Positions 33,688 to 43,223 of a DNA stretch of 64,000 bases are shown here, piece after piece. Position 1 is the stretch's first letter; each line of letters begins with the position of its first letter. The stretch spans positions 1 through 64,000 of the forward strand of contig JARIBO010000008.1 of assembly GCA_029257405.1 (NCBI GenBank), in the 5' to 3' direction. Both the position numbers and the translations under genes were made by a program. The stretch comes from Caryophanales bacterium. GTDB lineage: Bacteria > Bacillota > Bacilli > Bacillales > Amphibacillaceae. The notes beneath the pieces were generated by a model. That model made no database searches, was not told the origin of the DNA, and saw only the letters and a program-made list of their open reading frames with translations.

Positions 33688-35232
33688 TTACTTTTTATTA
33701 CTTTTTTTACTATTATATGGTCCGATATCTTCATTTCCGGTCAATTGTAGTAAATCTGTCACTGTTACAAACTTATAACCTTTATTTTTAAGATCTTTTA
33801 ATATACTTGGTAATGCATCTGCTGTAGTTGGATGAATATCATGCATTAATACAATTGCTCCAGAATGCATATTATTCATAACTTTTGAGTAAACGGAATT
33901 TACATTTGGATGTTTCCAGTCAAGCGAATCGACAGACCATAAAATAAGTGGTTGATTTATATCTCTTGCTTTATTAATAACATTTTGATTTATTGCTCCA
34001 TAAGGTGGTCTAAATGTTCTTGGTTTCACACCTGTAGCTTGTTCAATTAAAGTAGTACTATCAGTCATTTCAGTATGGACTTTACTTGAGCTCACATTAC
34101 TTAAATCAGCATGCGTAACAGAATGACTTGCTATTTCATGTCCCTGATTAGCAACAGCTCTTGCTGTTTTTGGATATTTCTTTGCTTGACTACCTAACAT
34201 ATAAAATGTTGCCACTGCATCATACTCGTCTAAGTATTTAAGTACACGAGGTGTAACATTTGGATTTGGTCCATCGTCAAATGTAAGTGCAACATATTTC
34301 TCTTGATTATCAAGCGGTTTTAGATTTTTTGCTCTTTCTTTTTGCTCTTTCTCTTCTAACATTTTTTCTTCGTATTTTCTTTTTTCTTCTTCTTTTATTC
34401 TCTTAGCTTCTTTTAGATATTCTTCTTCTTTTTCTTTTTCAATACGAACAAATTCTTTTATATTTAACTTTTCAGCAAGCTGCTCATCGATATTTCCATC
34501 TAAATTAACTAGAGGAATATTAACGGTTAATGCCTCTTGTATATCTGACTCAATTTCACCTTTATCAAAATGTAGCCTAAAGTCTGTTTGATTTAATGAC
34601 CAAGTCAAATCTTTCTTCGTATTTAATGATTTTTTTAATTTATCATGGTCGATTAAACTATAAATGTTTTGTTCTTTCTTTAAACTATCATCTACAAGTT
34701 TGTATAAAAGTTCTTTGTTATTTAATAATTTATTTATTTTATCAGATTCAATAATTTCACTTTCATTAAGATCTACTACAAACGTCTTAATAGTATTGTG
34801 ATCATTTTCATCATTTATAAACTCTGAGTGATTTAAAACAAATGTTACAATATCATCTGTTACTTCTAATACTTCAGTATTAATGTCTAAATTTGCTTTA
34901 AAGTCATCATTAAATTCATTTTTATTCTTTTTTACTTTTTTCTCAAATTCTTTTTCTTTGGTTGATATCCATTTATCAATTTCTTTATCAATAATATCTC
35001 TATCTATTTTTGGAGATGTTATTGAAGACGTGAAATAATCTGTTTCTTTTTGATTATGTATAAGAATTAAATCTTTATAAGCTGCTATATCAGTTACATT
35101 TTGTTCTATAATCTTCTCACTATCTTTATTGCTAACAGCTGTAGTAACGGTGTTGACAGTTAAAATAATTAATAATATCGGCATAACTAATACAATTATT
35201 ACCTTATTCCAGTTAAGCTTACGTATACTCAT
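33688..35232 (-). CDS. Membrane-anchored polysaccharide deacetylase
   Basis: A 514-residue protein with an N-terminal transmembrane segment (about residues 10-30), a large extracellular region of unclear fold, a charged coiled-coil stretch (about 265-305, rich in EK/KE repeats) and a C-terminal NodB domain. The catalytic motifs are intact: TFDDGPN (about 318-324), HSVTHADL (about 367-374), RPPYGA and LMHDIH. It is likely a peptidoglycan N-acetylglucosamine deacetylase, related to PgdA/PdaC, which confers lysozyme tolerance. The exact substrate cannot be read from the sequence. It ends convergently with ctaB. Confidence 0.85.
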   Translation of the reverse strand: MSIRKLNWNKVIIVLVMPILLIILTVNTVTTAVSNKDSEKIIEQNVTDIAAYKDLILIHNQKETDYFTSSITSPKIDRDIIDKEIDKWISTKEKEFEKKVKKNKNEFNDDFKANLDINTEVLEVTDDIVTFVLNHSEFINDENDHNTIKTFVVDLNESEIIESDKINKLLNNKELLYKLVDDSLKKEQNIYSLIDHDKLKKSLNTKKDLTWSLNQTDFRLHFDKGEIESDIQEALTVNIPLVNLDGNIDEQLAEKLNIKEFVRIEKEKEEEYLKEAKRIKEEEKRKYEEKMLEEKEQKERAKNLKPLDNQEKYVALTFDDGPNPNVTPRVLKYLDEYDAVATFYMLGSQAKKYPKTARAVANQGHEIASHSVTHADLSNVSSSKVHTEMTDSTTLIEQATGVKPRTFRPPYGAINQNVINKARDINQPLILWSVDSLDWKHPNVNSVYSKVMNNMHSGAIVLMHDIHPTTADALPSILKDLKNKGYKFVTVTDLLQLTGNEDIGPYNSKKSNKK

Positions 35233-35333
35233 AAAAAATTCCTTTCAAAAGCCATAATGTTTTAACTCAACAATTATTATAACAGATTTTATAAATATTT
35301 TGTCTGTATTACTCTTAAAATCTTACATAAATA

Positions 35334-35381
35334 AAAATAAGACTGTAATATTAAATAATTTCAACATTATAGTCTTATTTT
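35334..35381 (-). terminator. Terminator of the small conserved gene
   Basis: AAAATAAGACTGTAAT (35334-35349) and ATTATAGTCTTATTTT (35366-35381) pair with one wobble. On the minus strand the hairpin is followed by T-rich sequence. It separates the small gene from the deacetylase, whose promoter must lie in the 100 bp between. Confidence 0.8.
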
Positions 35382-35395
35382 CTTATTTTAAATTT

Positions 35396-35599
35396 TTATA
35401 CACCTTCAAAATATGTTTTATAGTAACCTGCAACTTTACCTGAGTTATCTTTGATGAAAATAAAATCATCTGTTTCATTTTTAACTTCATAAATTTTACC
35501 AGGTGTTAACTTAGAATCAACTTTATACTTTGCTGCATCAGCATGTACACATTTCACTTTTTTAATCGTTTCATCATTTTCCCATGTTAAATGTTTCAT
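35396..35599 (-). CDS. Small conserved protein, probably DUF6501 family
   Basis: A 67-residue soluble protein starting MKHLTWENDETIKKVKC and containing LTPGKIYEVKNETDDFIFIKDNSGKVAGYYKTYFEGV (seen as LTPGKIYEV and KDNSGKVAGYYK). The layout looks like a small beta-barrel of about 60 residues. I believe it matches DUF6501, known from Bacilli, but I cannot confirm this without a search. The ribosome site AAAAGGGAG is good. Two copies of the CTTGTTTACATAAT motif lie just upstream. Function unknown. Confidence 0.65.
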   Translation of the reverse strand: MKHLTWENDETIKKVKCVHADAAKYKVDSKLTPGKIYEVKNETDDFIFIKDNSGKVAGYYKTYFEGV

Positions 35600-35614
35600 A
35601 ATAAGCTCCCTTTT

Positions 35615-35661
35615 CTTGTTTACATAATCGAATTATTGTCAACCCGTCTTGTTTACATAAT
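35615..35661. repeat. Two direct repeats upstream of the small gene (copies 2 and 3)
   Basis: CTTGTTTACATAAT occurs at 35615-35628 and 35648-35661, a 33-bp period, each followed by an imperfect AATTATTGT/AGTTATTGT. They lie between msrB and the small gene and may be binding sites or a decayed duplication. Confidence 0.65.
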
Positions 35662-35672
35662 TAAGTTATTGT

Positions 35673-36083
35673 TTACTTGAACAGTTTGACGTAATCTACA
35701 TATCCTTCTTTTTCTAATTCATCAACTTCAATAAATCTTAATGCTGCAGAGTTAATGCAATATCTATCTCCACCTGTTTCTTTAGGTCCATCTGGAAATA
35801 CGTGACCTAAATGAGAGTCGGCAGTTTTACTCCTTACTTCTACTCTTCTCATACCTAATGTTGTATCTTCTTTTTCAATCACTTCTTCTTCTTTAATTGT
35901 TTTTGTAAAGCTTGGCCAACCACAACCTGCATCATATTGATCTTTCGACGAAAATAAAGGTTCGCCAGATATAATATCTACATAAATTCCTTCTTTCGTG
36001 TTATCCCAATATTCATTTTGGTATGGAGGTTCTGTTCCATTTTCTTTAGTTACATGATGCTGCATAGGTGTTAATTTATCCAT
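35673..36083 (-). CDS. msrB: Peptide methionine-(R)-S-oxide reductase MsrB
   Basis: A 136-residue enzyme that reduces the R form of methionine sulfoxide in proteins. The catalytic Cys is Cys109 in [12 protein letters not shown]. The substrate region is GCGWPSF and [11 protein letters not shown]. The two CXXC zinc motifs of many MsrBs are absent, as in the staphylococcal enzyme. It directly follows an msrA gene with no gap, so the three msr genes form one operon that repairs both stereoisomers. Confidence 0.95.
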   Translation of the reverse strand: MDKLTPMQHHVTKENGTEPPYQNEYWDNTKEGIYVDIISGEPLFSSKDQYDAGCGWPSFTKTIKEEEVIEKEDTTLGMRRVEVRSKTADSHLGHVFPDGPKETGGDRYCINSAALRFIEVDELEKEGYVDYVKLFK

Positions 36084-36614
36084 TTAAATATCCCTCCAAT
36101 ATTTGTCTACAAAACTATCTCTACCTGATTTAAGACGATAAGATTCATAATGTTCTGGGTCTTTTTTATAAAAGTCTTGATGATGTTCTTCTGCTTCATA
36201 AAATATTTTCGCTTCTTTAATCGGTGTAATAATTGGATTTTTAAAGATGGCTTTTTCTTCTAATTCTTTTTTACTTTGTTCAGCTAATTGTTTTTGTTCT
36301 TCATTATGGTAATAAATTGCTGTTTGATAAGACACGCCTCTATTATGGAACTGGCCACCTGGATCTGTTGGATCAATTAAAGGCCAATAGATATTGAGTA
36401 ATTCTGTATAAGACATTAGGTCAGGATTATAAGTTATTTGAACTGCTTCTGAATGTCCTGTTGTATCAGTACAAACTTCTTCATATGTTGGATTTTCTAC
36501 ATGTCCACCAGTATATCCTGACACAATGCTTATAATTCCTTCTATTTCATCAAATGGTTTGACCATACACCAAAAACATCCACCTGCAAATGTTGCTTTT
36601 TCTTGTTTACCCAT
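36084..36614 (-). CDS. msrA: Peptide methionine-(S)-S-oxide reductase MsrA, copy 2
   Basis: A 176-residue MsrA with the catalytic motif FAGGCFWC (Cys13) and VSGYTGG, followed by YWPLIDPTDPGGQFHNRG. By eye it differs from the neighbouring copy at about 43 of 176 aligned positions with no gaps, so the pair is roughly 75% identical: a tandem duplication retained long enough to diverge. It lies between the other msrA (24-bp gap) and msrB. Both active sites are intact. Confidence 0.95.
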   Translation of the reverse strand: MGKQEKATFAGGCFWCMVKPFDEIEGIISIVSGYTGGHVENPTYEEVCTDTTGHSEAVQITYNPDLMSYTELLNIYWPLIDPTDPGGQFHNRGVSYQTAIYYHNEEQKQLAEQSKKELEEKAIFKNPIITPIKEAKIFYEAEEHHQDFYKKDPEHYESYRLKSGRDSFVDKYWRDI

Positions 36615-36638
36615 TAATTTTAGTCTCCCCTACTTAAA

Positions 36639-37169
36639 TTAAGCTTTACTCCAATGCTCATCTATAAATCTATCTCTACCTGACCCGCGACGGTATGCTT
36701 GGTAATGTAAGGGATCTTTTTTATAAAAATCTTGATGATATTCTTCTGCTTCATAAAACGGTTTTGCTTCTCTTATTACTGTAACAATTGGTTTATTAAA
36801 AACACCTTTACTTTCAATTTCCTTTTTACTTTGTTCAGCAAGTTCTTTTTGTTCATTGTTATGATAAAAGATTGCTGTTTGATAAGATTCTCCTCGGTCA
36901 TGGAACTGGCCACCTGGATCTGTGGGGTCAATTTGGGTCCAAAACATATTTAGTAATTCAGTGTAAGACATTAATTCAGGGTCATAAGTTATTTGAACGG
37001 CTTCTAGATGACCTGTTTTGTTAGAACAAACTTGTTCATACGTAGGATTCTCTAAATCTCCCCCGGTGTAACCGGACACAATACTTATAATACCTTCTAT
37101 TTCATCAAATGGTTTGACCATACACCAAAAACAACCACCTGCAAACGTTGCTTTAGCTTGTTTACTCAT
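36639..37169 (-). CDS. msrA: Peptide methionine-(S)-S-oxide reductase MsrA, copy 1
   Basis: A 176-residue MsrA, first gene of the msrA-msrA-msrB operon. The active-site region FAGGCFWCMVKPFDEIEG is identical to that of copy 2; differences concentrate in residues 38-55, 75-79 and the C-terminal third. It reduces the S form of methionine sulfoxide. The start MSKQAKATF follows GGGAGGG. Having two copies may broaden substrate range or raise dosage under oxidative stress; this is inference. Confidence 0.95.
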   Translation of the reverse strand: MSKQAKATFAGGCFWCMVKPFDEIEGIISIVSGYTGGDLENPTYEQVCSNKTGHLEAVQITYDPELMSYTELLNMFWTQIDPTDPGGQFHDRGESYQTAIFYHNNEQKELAEQSKKEIESKGVFNKPIVTVIREAKPFYEAEEYHQDFYKKDPLHYQAYRRGSGRDRFIDEHWSKA

Positions 37170-37185
37170 ATATTTACCCTCCCTA

Positions 37186-37244
37186 TATATAAAAAAATAA
37201 AACTTACTTCCAATATTAATTATAACATTGGTAAGTAAGTTTTA
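37186..37244 (-). terminator. Terminator of yneF
   Basis: AAAACTTACTT plus CAAT and ATTG plus TAAGTAAGTTTT pair with a small bulge (about 37198-37244). On the minus strand the hairpin is followed by a T-rich run (37186-37200). Confidence 0.75.
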
Positions 37245-37254
37245 CTAAAATTTC

Positions 37255-37479
37255 TTATTTTTTATCTTGTTGATCATTCATAGCGCGCATCATTTGATTT
37301 ATTTTCTTTTGACTTGGCTTTTGACCCATTTGCATCATTAATGTACGTAACATTTGCTCGTTAATAGGTGGATTTTTCTTTAAATAATCCATCATATATT
37401 TTCTAGCAATAAAGAAACCTAATGCTACACCAGCAATTAATGCTACTAATGCAATAATTACAACCCAAATTGTTGACAT
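37255..37479 (-). CDS. yneF: YneF family small membrane protein (UPF0154)
   Basis: A 74-residue protein with one N-terminal transmembrane helix and the conserved block [46 protein letters not shown], read as [12 protein letters not shown] and [14 protein letters not shown]. This is the UPF0154/YneF family; function unknown. It lies downstream of tkt, as in Bacillus. The ribosome site is AGGGGGACGAG. Gap to tkt 81 bp with no obvious terminator. Confidence 0.88.
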   Translation of the reverse strand: MSTIWVVIIALVALIAGVALGFFIARKYMMDYLKKNPPINEQMLRTLMMQMGQKPSQKKINQMMRAMNDQQDKK

Positions 37480-37560
37480 TGACTCGTCCCCCTCTTAACT
37501 AAAGTACCTTATATATTATAGTAAAAAACATGAATTAAAACAATCTTTTATTAAATATAA

Positions 37561-39558
37561 TTATTTAATCTTATTTTCTACTTGTTTAACAACATTTTCA
37601 ACGTTAAATCCATATTCTTCTAAAACTTTATTACCAGGAGCAGAAGCACCGAATGTGTCAATACCAATTATTGTACCTTCCATACCCACATAGCGTTCCC
37701 ACCCAAGTGGATTAGCCATTTCGATTGCAATACGGTTAGTTATATTTTTAGGTAGGACAGAATTTTTATAGTCTTCTGACTGAGCTTCAAATAAATCCCA
37801 TGAAGGCATACTAACAACAGAAGTATTAATTCCCTTTGTTTCTAGTTCCTTTTGTGCTGAAATCGCTAGTTGAACTTCTGATCCAGTAGCAATCAAGATT
37901 GCTTCAGCATTTTCTGCAGGACTAATAACATATGCACCTTTTTTAACATTTTCGTATGTTTCATTAGCATCTTTAGTTATTGTTGGTAATCCCTGACGCG
38001 TTAAAACTAGTGTAGTCGGTTTATTTGTCGACTCCATTGCTAAACGCCAAGCAGCTTGAGTTTCATTACCGTCTGCTGGACGAATGACAGAAAGGTTAGG
38101 CATTGCTCTTAGTGAAGCTAATTGCTCCACAGGCTCATGTGTTGGTCCATCTTCACCAACTGCGATTGAGTCATGGGTAAACACGTAAGTAACTGGCGCA
38201 TTCATAATTGCCGACAAACGTATGGCTCCGCGCATATAGTCACTAAATACGAAGAAAGTTCCGCCATATGGCTTTAGTCCACCATGAAGCGCAAGTCCAT
38301 TAAGTGCTGCACCCATTGCAAATTCTCTTACACCAAACCATATATTACGGCCTGCGTAATTATCTGCTGTATAATCATCTTCTTCTTTCATCATTGTATT
38401 ATTTGAACTAGCTAAGTCAGCACTCCCTCCAAATAACTGCGGAACTGATTTAGATAAGGCGTTAATTATTTCACTTGAAGCAACACGTGTAGCTAACGTA
38501 TCTTCTCCAAATTTATAATTTGGTAAATTCTGATCCCATTCTTCTGGTAATTCATTTTTCATCGTTTGATTAAATTCATTAGCAAGTTCTGGGTATGCTT
38601 TACTATATTTTTCTAATAACTCATTCCAAGCTGCTTCTTTCTCTGCACCTTGATCAGCGATTTTAGTTTTAAAATCATCATAAACTTCTTCAGGTACTTC
38701 AAATGGATCATGTGGCCATTTATAATTAGCTTTAGTCAAAATTGCTTCATCTTCTCCTAAAGGCGCACCATGTGATGCTGAAGATGCTGATTTATTCGGC
38801 GAACCGAATCCAATAACCGTTTTAATCTCAATTAATGTTGGTTGGCTTGTATTTTCATGAGCAGCTTTTAATGCAGCTCTAATTTCTTCAATATTATTCC
38901 CATCTTCAACACGAATAACTTGCCAATTGTAAGCTTCAAAACGAGCATGAGTATTATCTGAGAATGAACGATCTAAATCACCATCTAATGAAATATCATT
39001 AGAGTCATATAAAACGATTAATTTATCTAAAGCTAAATGACCAGCAAGTGACGCAGCTTCATGTGAAATACCTTCCATAATGTCACCATCACCTACAAGT
39101 GAGTATGTGTAGTGATCAACTACATTAAATTCATTGCGGTTGTATTTAGCAGCTAAATGACTCTCAGCCATAGCCATTCCAACAGCCATCGAAACACCTT
39201 GTCCAAGTGGACCAGTTGTTGCTTCTACACCATCAGTATCTAATACTTCTGGGTGTCCTGGTGTACGTGATTCCCACTGACGAAAATTCTTTAAATCATC
39301 AATTGTGACATCATATCCCGATAAATGTAACAGACTATAAAGTAACATCGAACCATGGCCTGCTGAAAGAACAAAACGATCACGGTTAAACCATTGTGAG
39401 TGACTTGGGTTCTGATTCATAAAATCAGTCCATAAAGTGTAAGCCATTGGAGCTGCTCCCATAGGTAAACCTGGATGTCCTGAATTAGCTTTTTCAATTG
39501 CATCGATAGATAGTGTACGTATTGCGTTAATAGATTGTTGTTCAATTGATTTTGACAT
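37561..39558 (-). CDS. tkt: Transketolase
   Basis: A 665-residue thiamine diphosphate enzyme of the pentose phosphate pathway. Visible motifs are [17 protein letters not shown], the ThDP-binding [19 protein letters not shown] (GDG...), and [19 protein letters not shown] in the pyrimidine domain. The ATG at 39558 follows AAGGATGAT; an ATG 12 bases earlier is part of that ribosome site. It is 14 bp downstream of the ynzC homologue and probably co-transcribed with it. Confidence 0.96.
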   Translation of the reverse strand: MSKSIEQQSINAIRTLSIDAIEKANSGHPGLPMGAAPMAYTLWTDFMNQNPSHSQWFNRDRFVLSAGHGSMLLYSLLHLSGYDVTIDDLKNFRQWESRTPGHPEVLDTDGVEATTGPLGQGVSMAVGMAMAESHLAAKYNRNEFNVVDHYTYSLVGDGDIMEGISHEAASLAGHLALDKLIVLYDSNDISLDGDLDRSFSDNTHARFEAYNWQVIRVEDGNNIEEIRAALKAAHENTSQPTLIEIKTVIGFGSPNKSASSASHGAPLGEDEAILTKANYKWPHDPFEVPEEVYDDFKTKIADQGAEKEAAWNELLEKYSKAYPELANEFNQTMKNELPEEWDQNLPNYKFGEDTLATRVASSEIINALSKSVPQLFGGSADLASSNNTMMKEEDDYTADNYAGRNIWFGVREFAMGAALNGLALHGGLKPYGGTFFVFSDYMRGAIRLSAIMNAPVTYVFTHDSIAVGEDGPTHEPVEQLASLRAMPNLSVIRPADGNETQAAWRLAMESTNKPTTLVLTRQGLPTITKDANETYENVKKGAYVISPAENAEAILIATGSEVQLAISAQKELETKGINTSVVSMPSWDLFEAQSEDYKNSVLPKNITNRIAIEMANPLGWERYVGMEGTIIGIDTFGASAPGNKVLEEYGFNVENVVKQVENKIK

Positions 39559-39572
39559 TTTATTTATCATCC

Positions 39573-39809
39573 TTATTTAGATTGTTTTTGTTCTTTTAAT
39601 TGTTTTACTTTATCAGGAGTTACATCATTACCTTCAGGATCAACAACTTTTAATGTAGTGATTTGATTTGTAAACGAGCTTCGAATACCGTCTAAATATT
39701 TTTGTCTCAATATTTTTTGCTCTTCTTTTTCTTCAATCGTTAAACCTTCAGTTGTTTTCGATTTTCTTGCAAGTTCATTTATACGATTTATTTCTGTATC
39801 TAATATCAT
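39573..39809 (-). CDS. DUF896 protein, YnzC-like
   Basis: A 78-residue helical protein: [38 protein letters not shown] matches DUF896/YnzC (seen as [12 protein letters not shown] and [11 protein letters not shown]). In Bacillus ynzC belongs to the yneA-yneB-ynzC SOS operon divergent from lexA. Here it is directly divergent from lexA and the two other genes are missing. Its promoter may share the LexA box region at 39915-39928. Ribosome site GGAG; function unknown. Confidence 0.88.
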   Translation of the reverse strand: MILDTEINRINELARKSKTTEGLTIEEKEEQKILRQKYLDGIRSSFTNQITTLKVVDPEGNDVTPDKVKQLKEQKQSK

Positions 39810-39914
39810 ATTTAACGCTCCTTAATATTTATAACATTACCAATCTCTATTATACTTCATATCAATGCGTTATAAAAGTGAAGTGAATGTAAATAGCTTT
39901 GTTCTACAAATATG

Positions 39915-39928
39915 CGAACTTATGTTTG
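39915..39928 (+). promoter_or_regulatory. LexA (SOS) box
   Basis: CGAACTTATGTTTG matches the Gram-positive LexA consensus CGAAC-N4-GTTYG. It overlaps the -35 of the lexA promoter, so LexA should repress its own gene. It could also affect the divergent ynzC-tkt genes. Confidence 0.88.
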
Positions 39929-39953
39929 ACTTTTTAGTGCTAAATGATAAAAT
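39926..39953 (+). promoter_or_regulatory. lexA promoter
   Basis: TTGACT (39926-39931), 16-bp spacer, TAAAAT (39948-39953). Confidence 0.75.
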
Positions 39954-39988
39954 TATGATTAACCAAGCATGAAGATAGAGGTGATTAT

Positions 39989-40609
39989 ATGGAAAAGTTA
40001 TCTAAAAGACAACAAATGATTTATGATTTTATAATAGCTGAAGTCGAAATGAAGGGATATCCACCTTCAGTTCGTGAAATAGCTAAAGCTGTAGGGCTTG
40101 CATCTAGCTCGACTGTTCACGGACATTTAGAAAGAATTGAAAACAAAGGATTTATCAGACGCGACCCAACTAAACCAAGAGCAATTGAAATTATTGACCT
40201 CGATTACAATGATGTAGATAAAGACATAGCACGTTACGCTCCTTTAATTGGTAAAGTTACAGCTGGGATTCCGATTACTGCAGTTGAAAATATTGAAGAA
40301 TATATTCCTGTACCGAGTTCAAGTGCTAATAAAAGTGATAATTTATTTGTGCTTATTGTTGAAGGTAGTAGTATGATTAATGCCGGTATTTTAGATGGTG
40401 ATAAAGTTATTGTAAAACAACAAACAACTGCTAATAATGGCGATATTGTTGTTGCAATGACTGATGATGAAGAAGCTACTGTGAAAAGATTTTTCAAAGA
40501 AAAAAATCATTTTCGTCTTCAACCTGAAAATGATAGTCTAGATCCTATTTTATTAGATAATGTAATTATATTAGGTAAAGTTATCGGTTTACACCGACAA
40601 ATCACTTAA
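39989..40609 (+). CDS. lexA: SOS repressor LexA
   Basis: A 206-residue repressor. The N-terminal winged helix is [49 protein letters not shown] (read as [11 protein letters not shown] and SSTVHGHL). The self-cleavage site is Ala92-Gly93 (VTAGIP), and the catalytic dyad is Ser129 (EGSSM) and Lys166 (ATVKRFF). It blocks DNA-damage genes until RecA triggers cleavage. The ribosome site AGAGGTGAT precedes ATG 39989. A LexA box sits in its own promoter. Confidence 0.96.
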   Translation: MEKLSKRQQMIYDFIIAEVEMKGYPPSVREIAKAVGLASSSTVHGHLERIENKGFIRRDPTKPRAIEIIDLDYNDVDKDIARYAPLIGKVTAGIPITAVENIEEYIPVPSSSANKSDNLFVLIVEGSSMINAGILDGDKVIVKQQTTANNGDIVVAMTDDEEATVKRFFKEKNHFRLQPENDSLDPILLDNVIILGKVIGLHRQIT

Positions 40610-40615
40610 ATAAGT

Positions 40616-40676
40616 ATCCCTAAATCAGTATAACTAGATTTTAATCTACATACTTACTGATTTAGGGATTTTTTTA
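40616..40676. terminator. Bidirectional terminator after lexA
   Basis: ATCCCTAAATCAGTA (40616-40630) and TACTGATTTAGGGAT (40655-40669) form a perfect 15-bp stem with a 24-base loop, followed by a T-run that runs into the stop codon of the convergent gene. Confidence 0.85.
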
Positions 40677-41906
40677 TTGCTCTAAAAGATTCATCGCTTC
40701 AATGACTGCGATTTTAACATGAGAGTAAGTTAAGCCACCTTGTAAAAATGCGATGTAAGGCGGTTTAATTGGACCATCGACCGAAAGCTCAATACTTGAC
40801 CCTTGAATAAATGTACCAGCTGCCATAATAACTTTTTCATCGTATCCTGGCATTTCACTTGGATATGGTTCTACATAGGAATTAACCGGAGATCCTTTTT
40901 GAATATTTTGACAGAATGCAATCATTTTTGACTCATCTTCAAATTTTATTGTTTGAATAATATCAGTTCTTTTAGCATCATATGCAGGATTCACTTTATA
41001 ATTTTTTAATTCTAGATAACGTGCCGTAAATACTGCTCCTTTAAGAGCTTCACCAACCACATGAGGTGCTAAAAAGAAGCCTTGATACATTTCTTGGAGC
41101 ATATTTAAGGTTGCACCTGTCTCTTTTCCAAGTCCTGGAGCTGTTAAACGATTAGCTGCATTTAATATTAGTTCTTCACTACCTGCTATATAGCCTCCAG
41201 CTCGAACTAAACCACCACCAGGATTTTTAATTAATGATCCTGCAATAATATCCGCGCCAACATGAGTGGGTTCTCTTTCCTCGACAAATTCACCATAACA
41301 ATTATCCACAAAAACAATCAAGTCTGAATTTATTGATTTAACGTAATCAACCATTTCTTTTATTTCTGAAATTTTGAATGAAGGTCTATCTTCATAACCT
41401 TTTGACCTCTGTATGCCAATTACTTTAGTTCGTTCGTTAATTTTATTTTTTACCTCGGCAAAGTTTACTGCACCATCTTCAAGTAAATCAACTTCATCGT
41501 AAGAAACACCTAGGTCTTTTAATGAACCTGAGCTATTACCACGTATCCCTATTACTTCTTCTAAAGTGTCATATGGGCTTCCTGTAATATATAATAACTC
41601 ATCATTTGGTCGTAATATTGAAAAGAGAGCTGTTGAAATTGCGTGTGTTCCTGACACAATTTGAGGACGCACAAGTGCATCCTCAGTTCCAAAAACATCT
41701 GAATAAACCGCTTCTAGATTTTCTCTTCCACTATCGTCATATCCGTAACCATCACTTGACATAAAATGAAAATCACCAATATAATTTTTTCTAAACGCAT
41801 CTAAAACACGTTTTTGATTTACCTCGACATTTTGATTAATTAATTTATATACTTCCTGACAATCTGTTTCTGCTTGAATAACTGTTTCATTTATTAATGT
41901 ATGCAT
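40674..41906 (-). CDS. PLP enzyme of the methionine gamma-lyase/aluminium resistance family (YnbB-like)
   Basis: A 410-residue fold type I PLP protein. Typical parts are VSGTHAISTALFSILRPNDELLYITG, VFVDNCYGEFVEEREPTHVGADIIAGSLIKNPGGG (seen as DNCYGEF and GSLIKNPGGG, with the PLP lysine in SLIKN) and RAGGYIAG. Often annotated as aluminium resistance protein, its actual substrate is unknown. It is 1 bp after hflX, matching Bacillus ynbA-ynbB; the glnRA genes that follow in Bacillus are not here. Confidence 0.85.
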   Translation of the reverse strand: MHTLINETVIQAETDCQEVYKLINQNVEVNQKRVLDAFRKNYIGDFHFMSSDGYGYDDSGRENLEAVYSDVFGTEDALVRPQIVSGTHAISTALFSILRPNDELLYITGSPYDTLEEVIGIRGNSSGSLKDLGVSYDEVDLLEDGAVNFAEVKNKINERTKVIGIQRSKGYEDRPSFKISEIKEMVDYVKSINSDLIVFVDNCYGEFVEEREPTHVGADIIAGSLIKNPGGGLVRAGGYIAGSEELILNAANRLTAPGLGKETGATLNMLQEMYQGFFLAPHVVGEALKGAVFTARYLELKNYKVNPAYDAKRTDIIQTIKFEDESKMIAFCQNIQKGSPVNSYVEPYPSEMPGYDEKVIMAAGTFIQGSSIELSVDGPIKPPYIAFLQGGLTYSHVKIAVIEAMNLLEQ

Positions 41907-41907
41907 A

Positions 41908-43152
41908 TTATGTTCGTTTCTCCTTTATAACACCTTGTATTGGGTGGTCACGTCTGATATAACCTGCTAAATAATATTCGTTTCTTGTTTCATCATACTT
42001 ACTTTCTTCAAGAATTGTTTCGCGTTCAATTTGGTGCATGACCTGTCCTTCTTCTGGACCTAGATTAATTGAAAAATAATCCCAGTCGTCTTTTAACTCT
42101 TTTTCTATCCGGAAGAGTAGTTCATCTAAATCAGTTTGATCATATGCACTAATTAACATATAAGGATGTTGTGTAGGAATAAAGTCATCTTTTAATTTAT
42201 CTCGCTTATTATATACTGTTAAAATCGGAATGTTTTTTGCATCGAGATCTTTTAAAATATTAATGACTGTTTCTTCTTGCTGGTCTTTATCTTCATGTGT
42301 GACATCAACAACATGAATAATCAAGTCCGCTTCTGCTACTTCTTCTAATGTAGATTTAAACGCCGCAATAAGCGATGTAGGCAAGTTTTGTAAGAATCCT
42401 ACTGTATCTGTAACTAAACATTCAAAGCCCGATGGTAATGCGATTTTTCTTGTTAAAGGATCAAGAGTAGCAAACAATAAGTCTTCTTCTAAAGAAGTCT
42501 CATCTGTTAAGCGATTAAAAATCGTCGATTTACCTGCGTTTGTATAACCAACAATTGCAATTTGAATGATATTATTTGATTTCCTGCGTTCACGGTACTG
42601 TTTTCTTTGCTTAACAACTACTTTTAAACGTCTTTTAATTTCATCAATTCTTCTTCTAATATGTCTCTGGTCAGACTCTAACTTCGTTTCACCCGGACCT
42701 CTTGTACCAATCCCCCCACCTAAACGCGAAAGGATTGTTCCCATACCATGTAGGCGTGGTAGCATATATTGTAACTGCGCAAGTTCAACTTGAAGCTTAC
42801 CTTCTTTGGTATCTGCTCTTTGAGCAAAGATATCTAAGATCAACTGACTTCTATCAATGATTCGAATTCCTAATTGGTCATTTAAGTTTCTTAATTGCCC
42901 TGCCGACAATTCGTCATTACAGACAACTAGATCAATTTCATTTGCTTCGATAAATTCACTAATCTCTTCTACTTTACCTTCTCCAACATAAGTTGCAGAA
43001 TGAATTCTTTCTCTTTTTTGCGTTATTATATCAATGACTTCTCCACCAGCTGTTTCACTTAAAGACTTCATTTCTTCTATCGTAGAAGCAAAATGTGCGT
43101 CAGAGTTTTTTTGTAACTGGGCGCCAATTATTAATACTCTTTCTTTTGACAA
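41908..43152 (-). CDS. hflX: Ribosome-associated GTPase HflX
   Basis: A 414-residue GTPase. The N-terminal domain has SATYVGEGKVEEISEFI and DLVVCNDELSAGQLRNLNDQLGIRIIDRSQLILDIFAQRA (read as LSAGQLRNL). Then GGIGTRGPGETKLE, the G1 motif GYTNAGKST, DTVGFLQNLPTSLI (G3) and NKRDK (G4). It splits stalled ribosomes. The start is TTG 43152, 9 bp after AGAGGTG; a GTG at 43161 lies inside that site. It shares the strand with hfq but a hairpin separates them. Confidence 0.94.
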   Translation of the reverse strand: MSKERVLIIGAQLQKNSDAHFASTIEEMKSLSETAGGEVIDIITQKRERIHSATYVGEGKVEEISEFIEANEIDLVVCNDELSAGQLRNLNDQLGIRIIDRSQLILDIFAQRADTKEGKLQVELAQLQYMLPRLHGMGTILSRLGGGIGTRGPGETKLESDQRHIRRRIDEIKRRLKVVVKQRKQYRERRKSNNIIQIAIVGYTNAGKSTIFNRLTDETSLEEDLLFATLDPLTRKIALPSGFECLVTDTVGFLQNLPTSLIAAFKSTLEEVAEADLIIHVVDVTHEDKDQQEETVINILKDLDAKNIPILTVYNKRDKLKDDFIPTQHPYMLISAYDQTDLDELLFRIEKELKDDWDYFSINLGPEEGQVMHQIERETILEESKYDETRNEYYLAGYIRRDHPIQGVIKEKRT

Positions 43153-43183
43153 ATGAATCACCTCTTTTTATTTTTTTAACAAA

Positions 43184-43215
43184 GAAAGCAACTATCTCTA
43201 CTGATAGTTGCTTTC
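43184..43215 (-). terminator. Hairpin after hfq, probable terminator
   Basis: GAAAGCAACTATC (43184-43196) and GATAGTTGCTTTC (43203-43215) form a perfect 13-bp stem. On the minus strand it is followed by TTTGTT, a weak T-tract. Confidence 0.7.
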
Positions 43216-43223
43216 AAGCTAAT

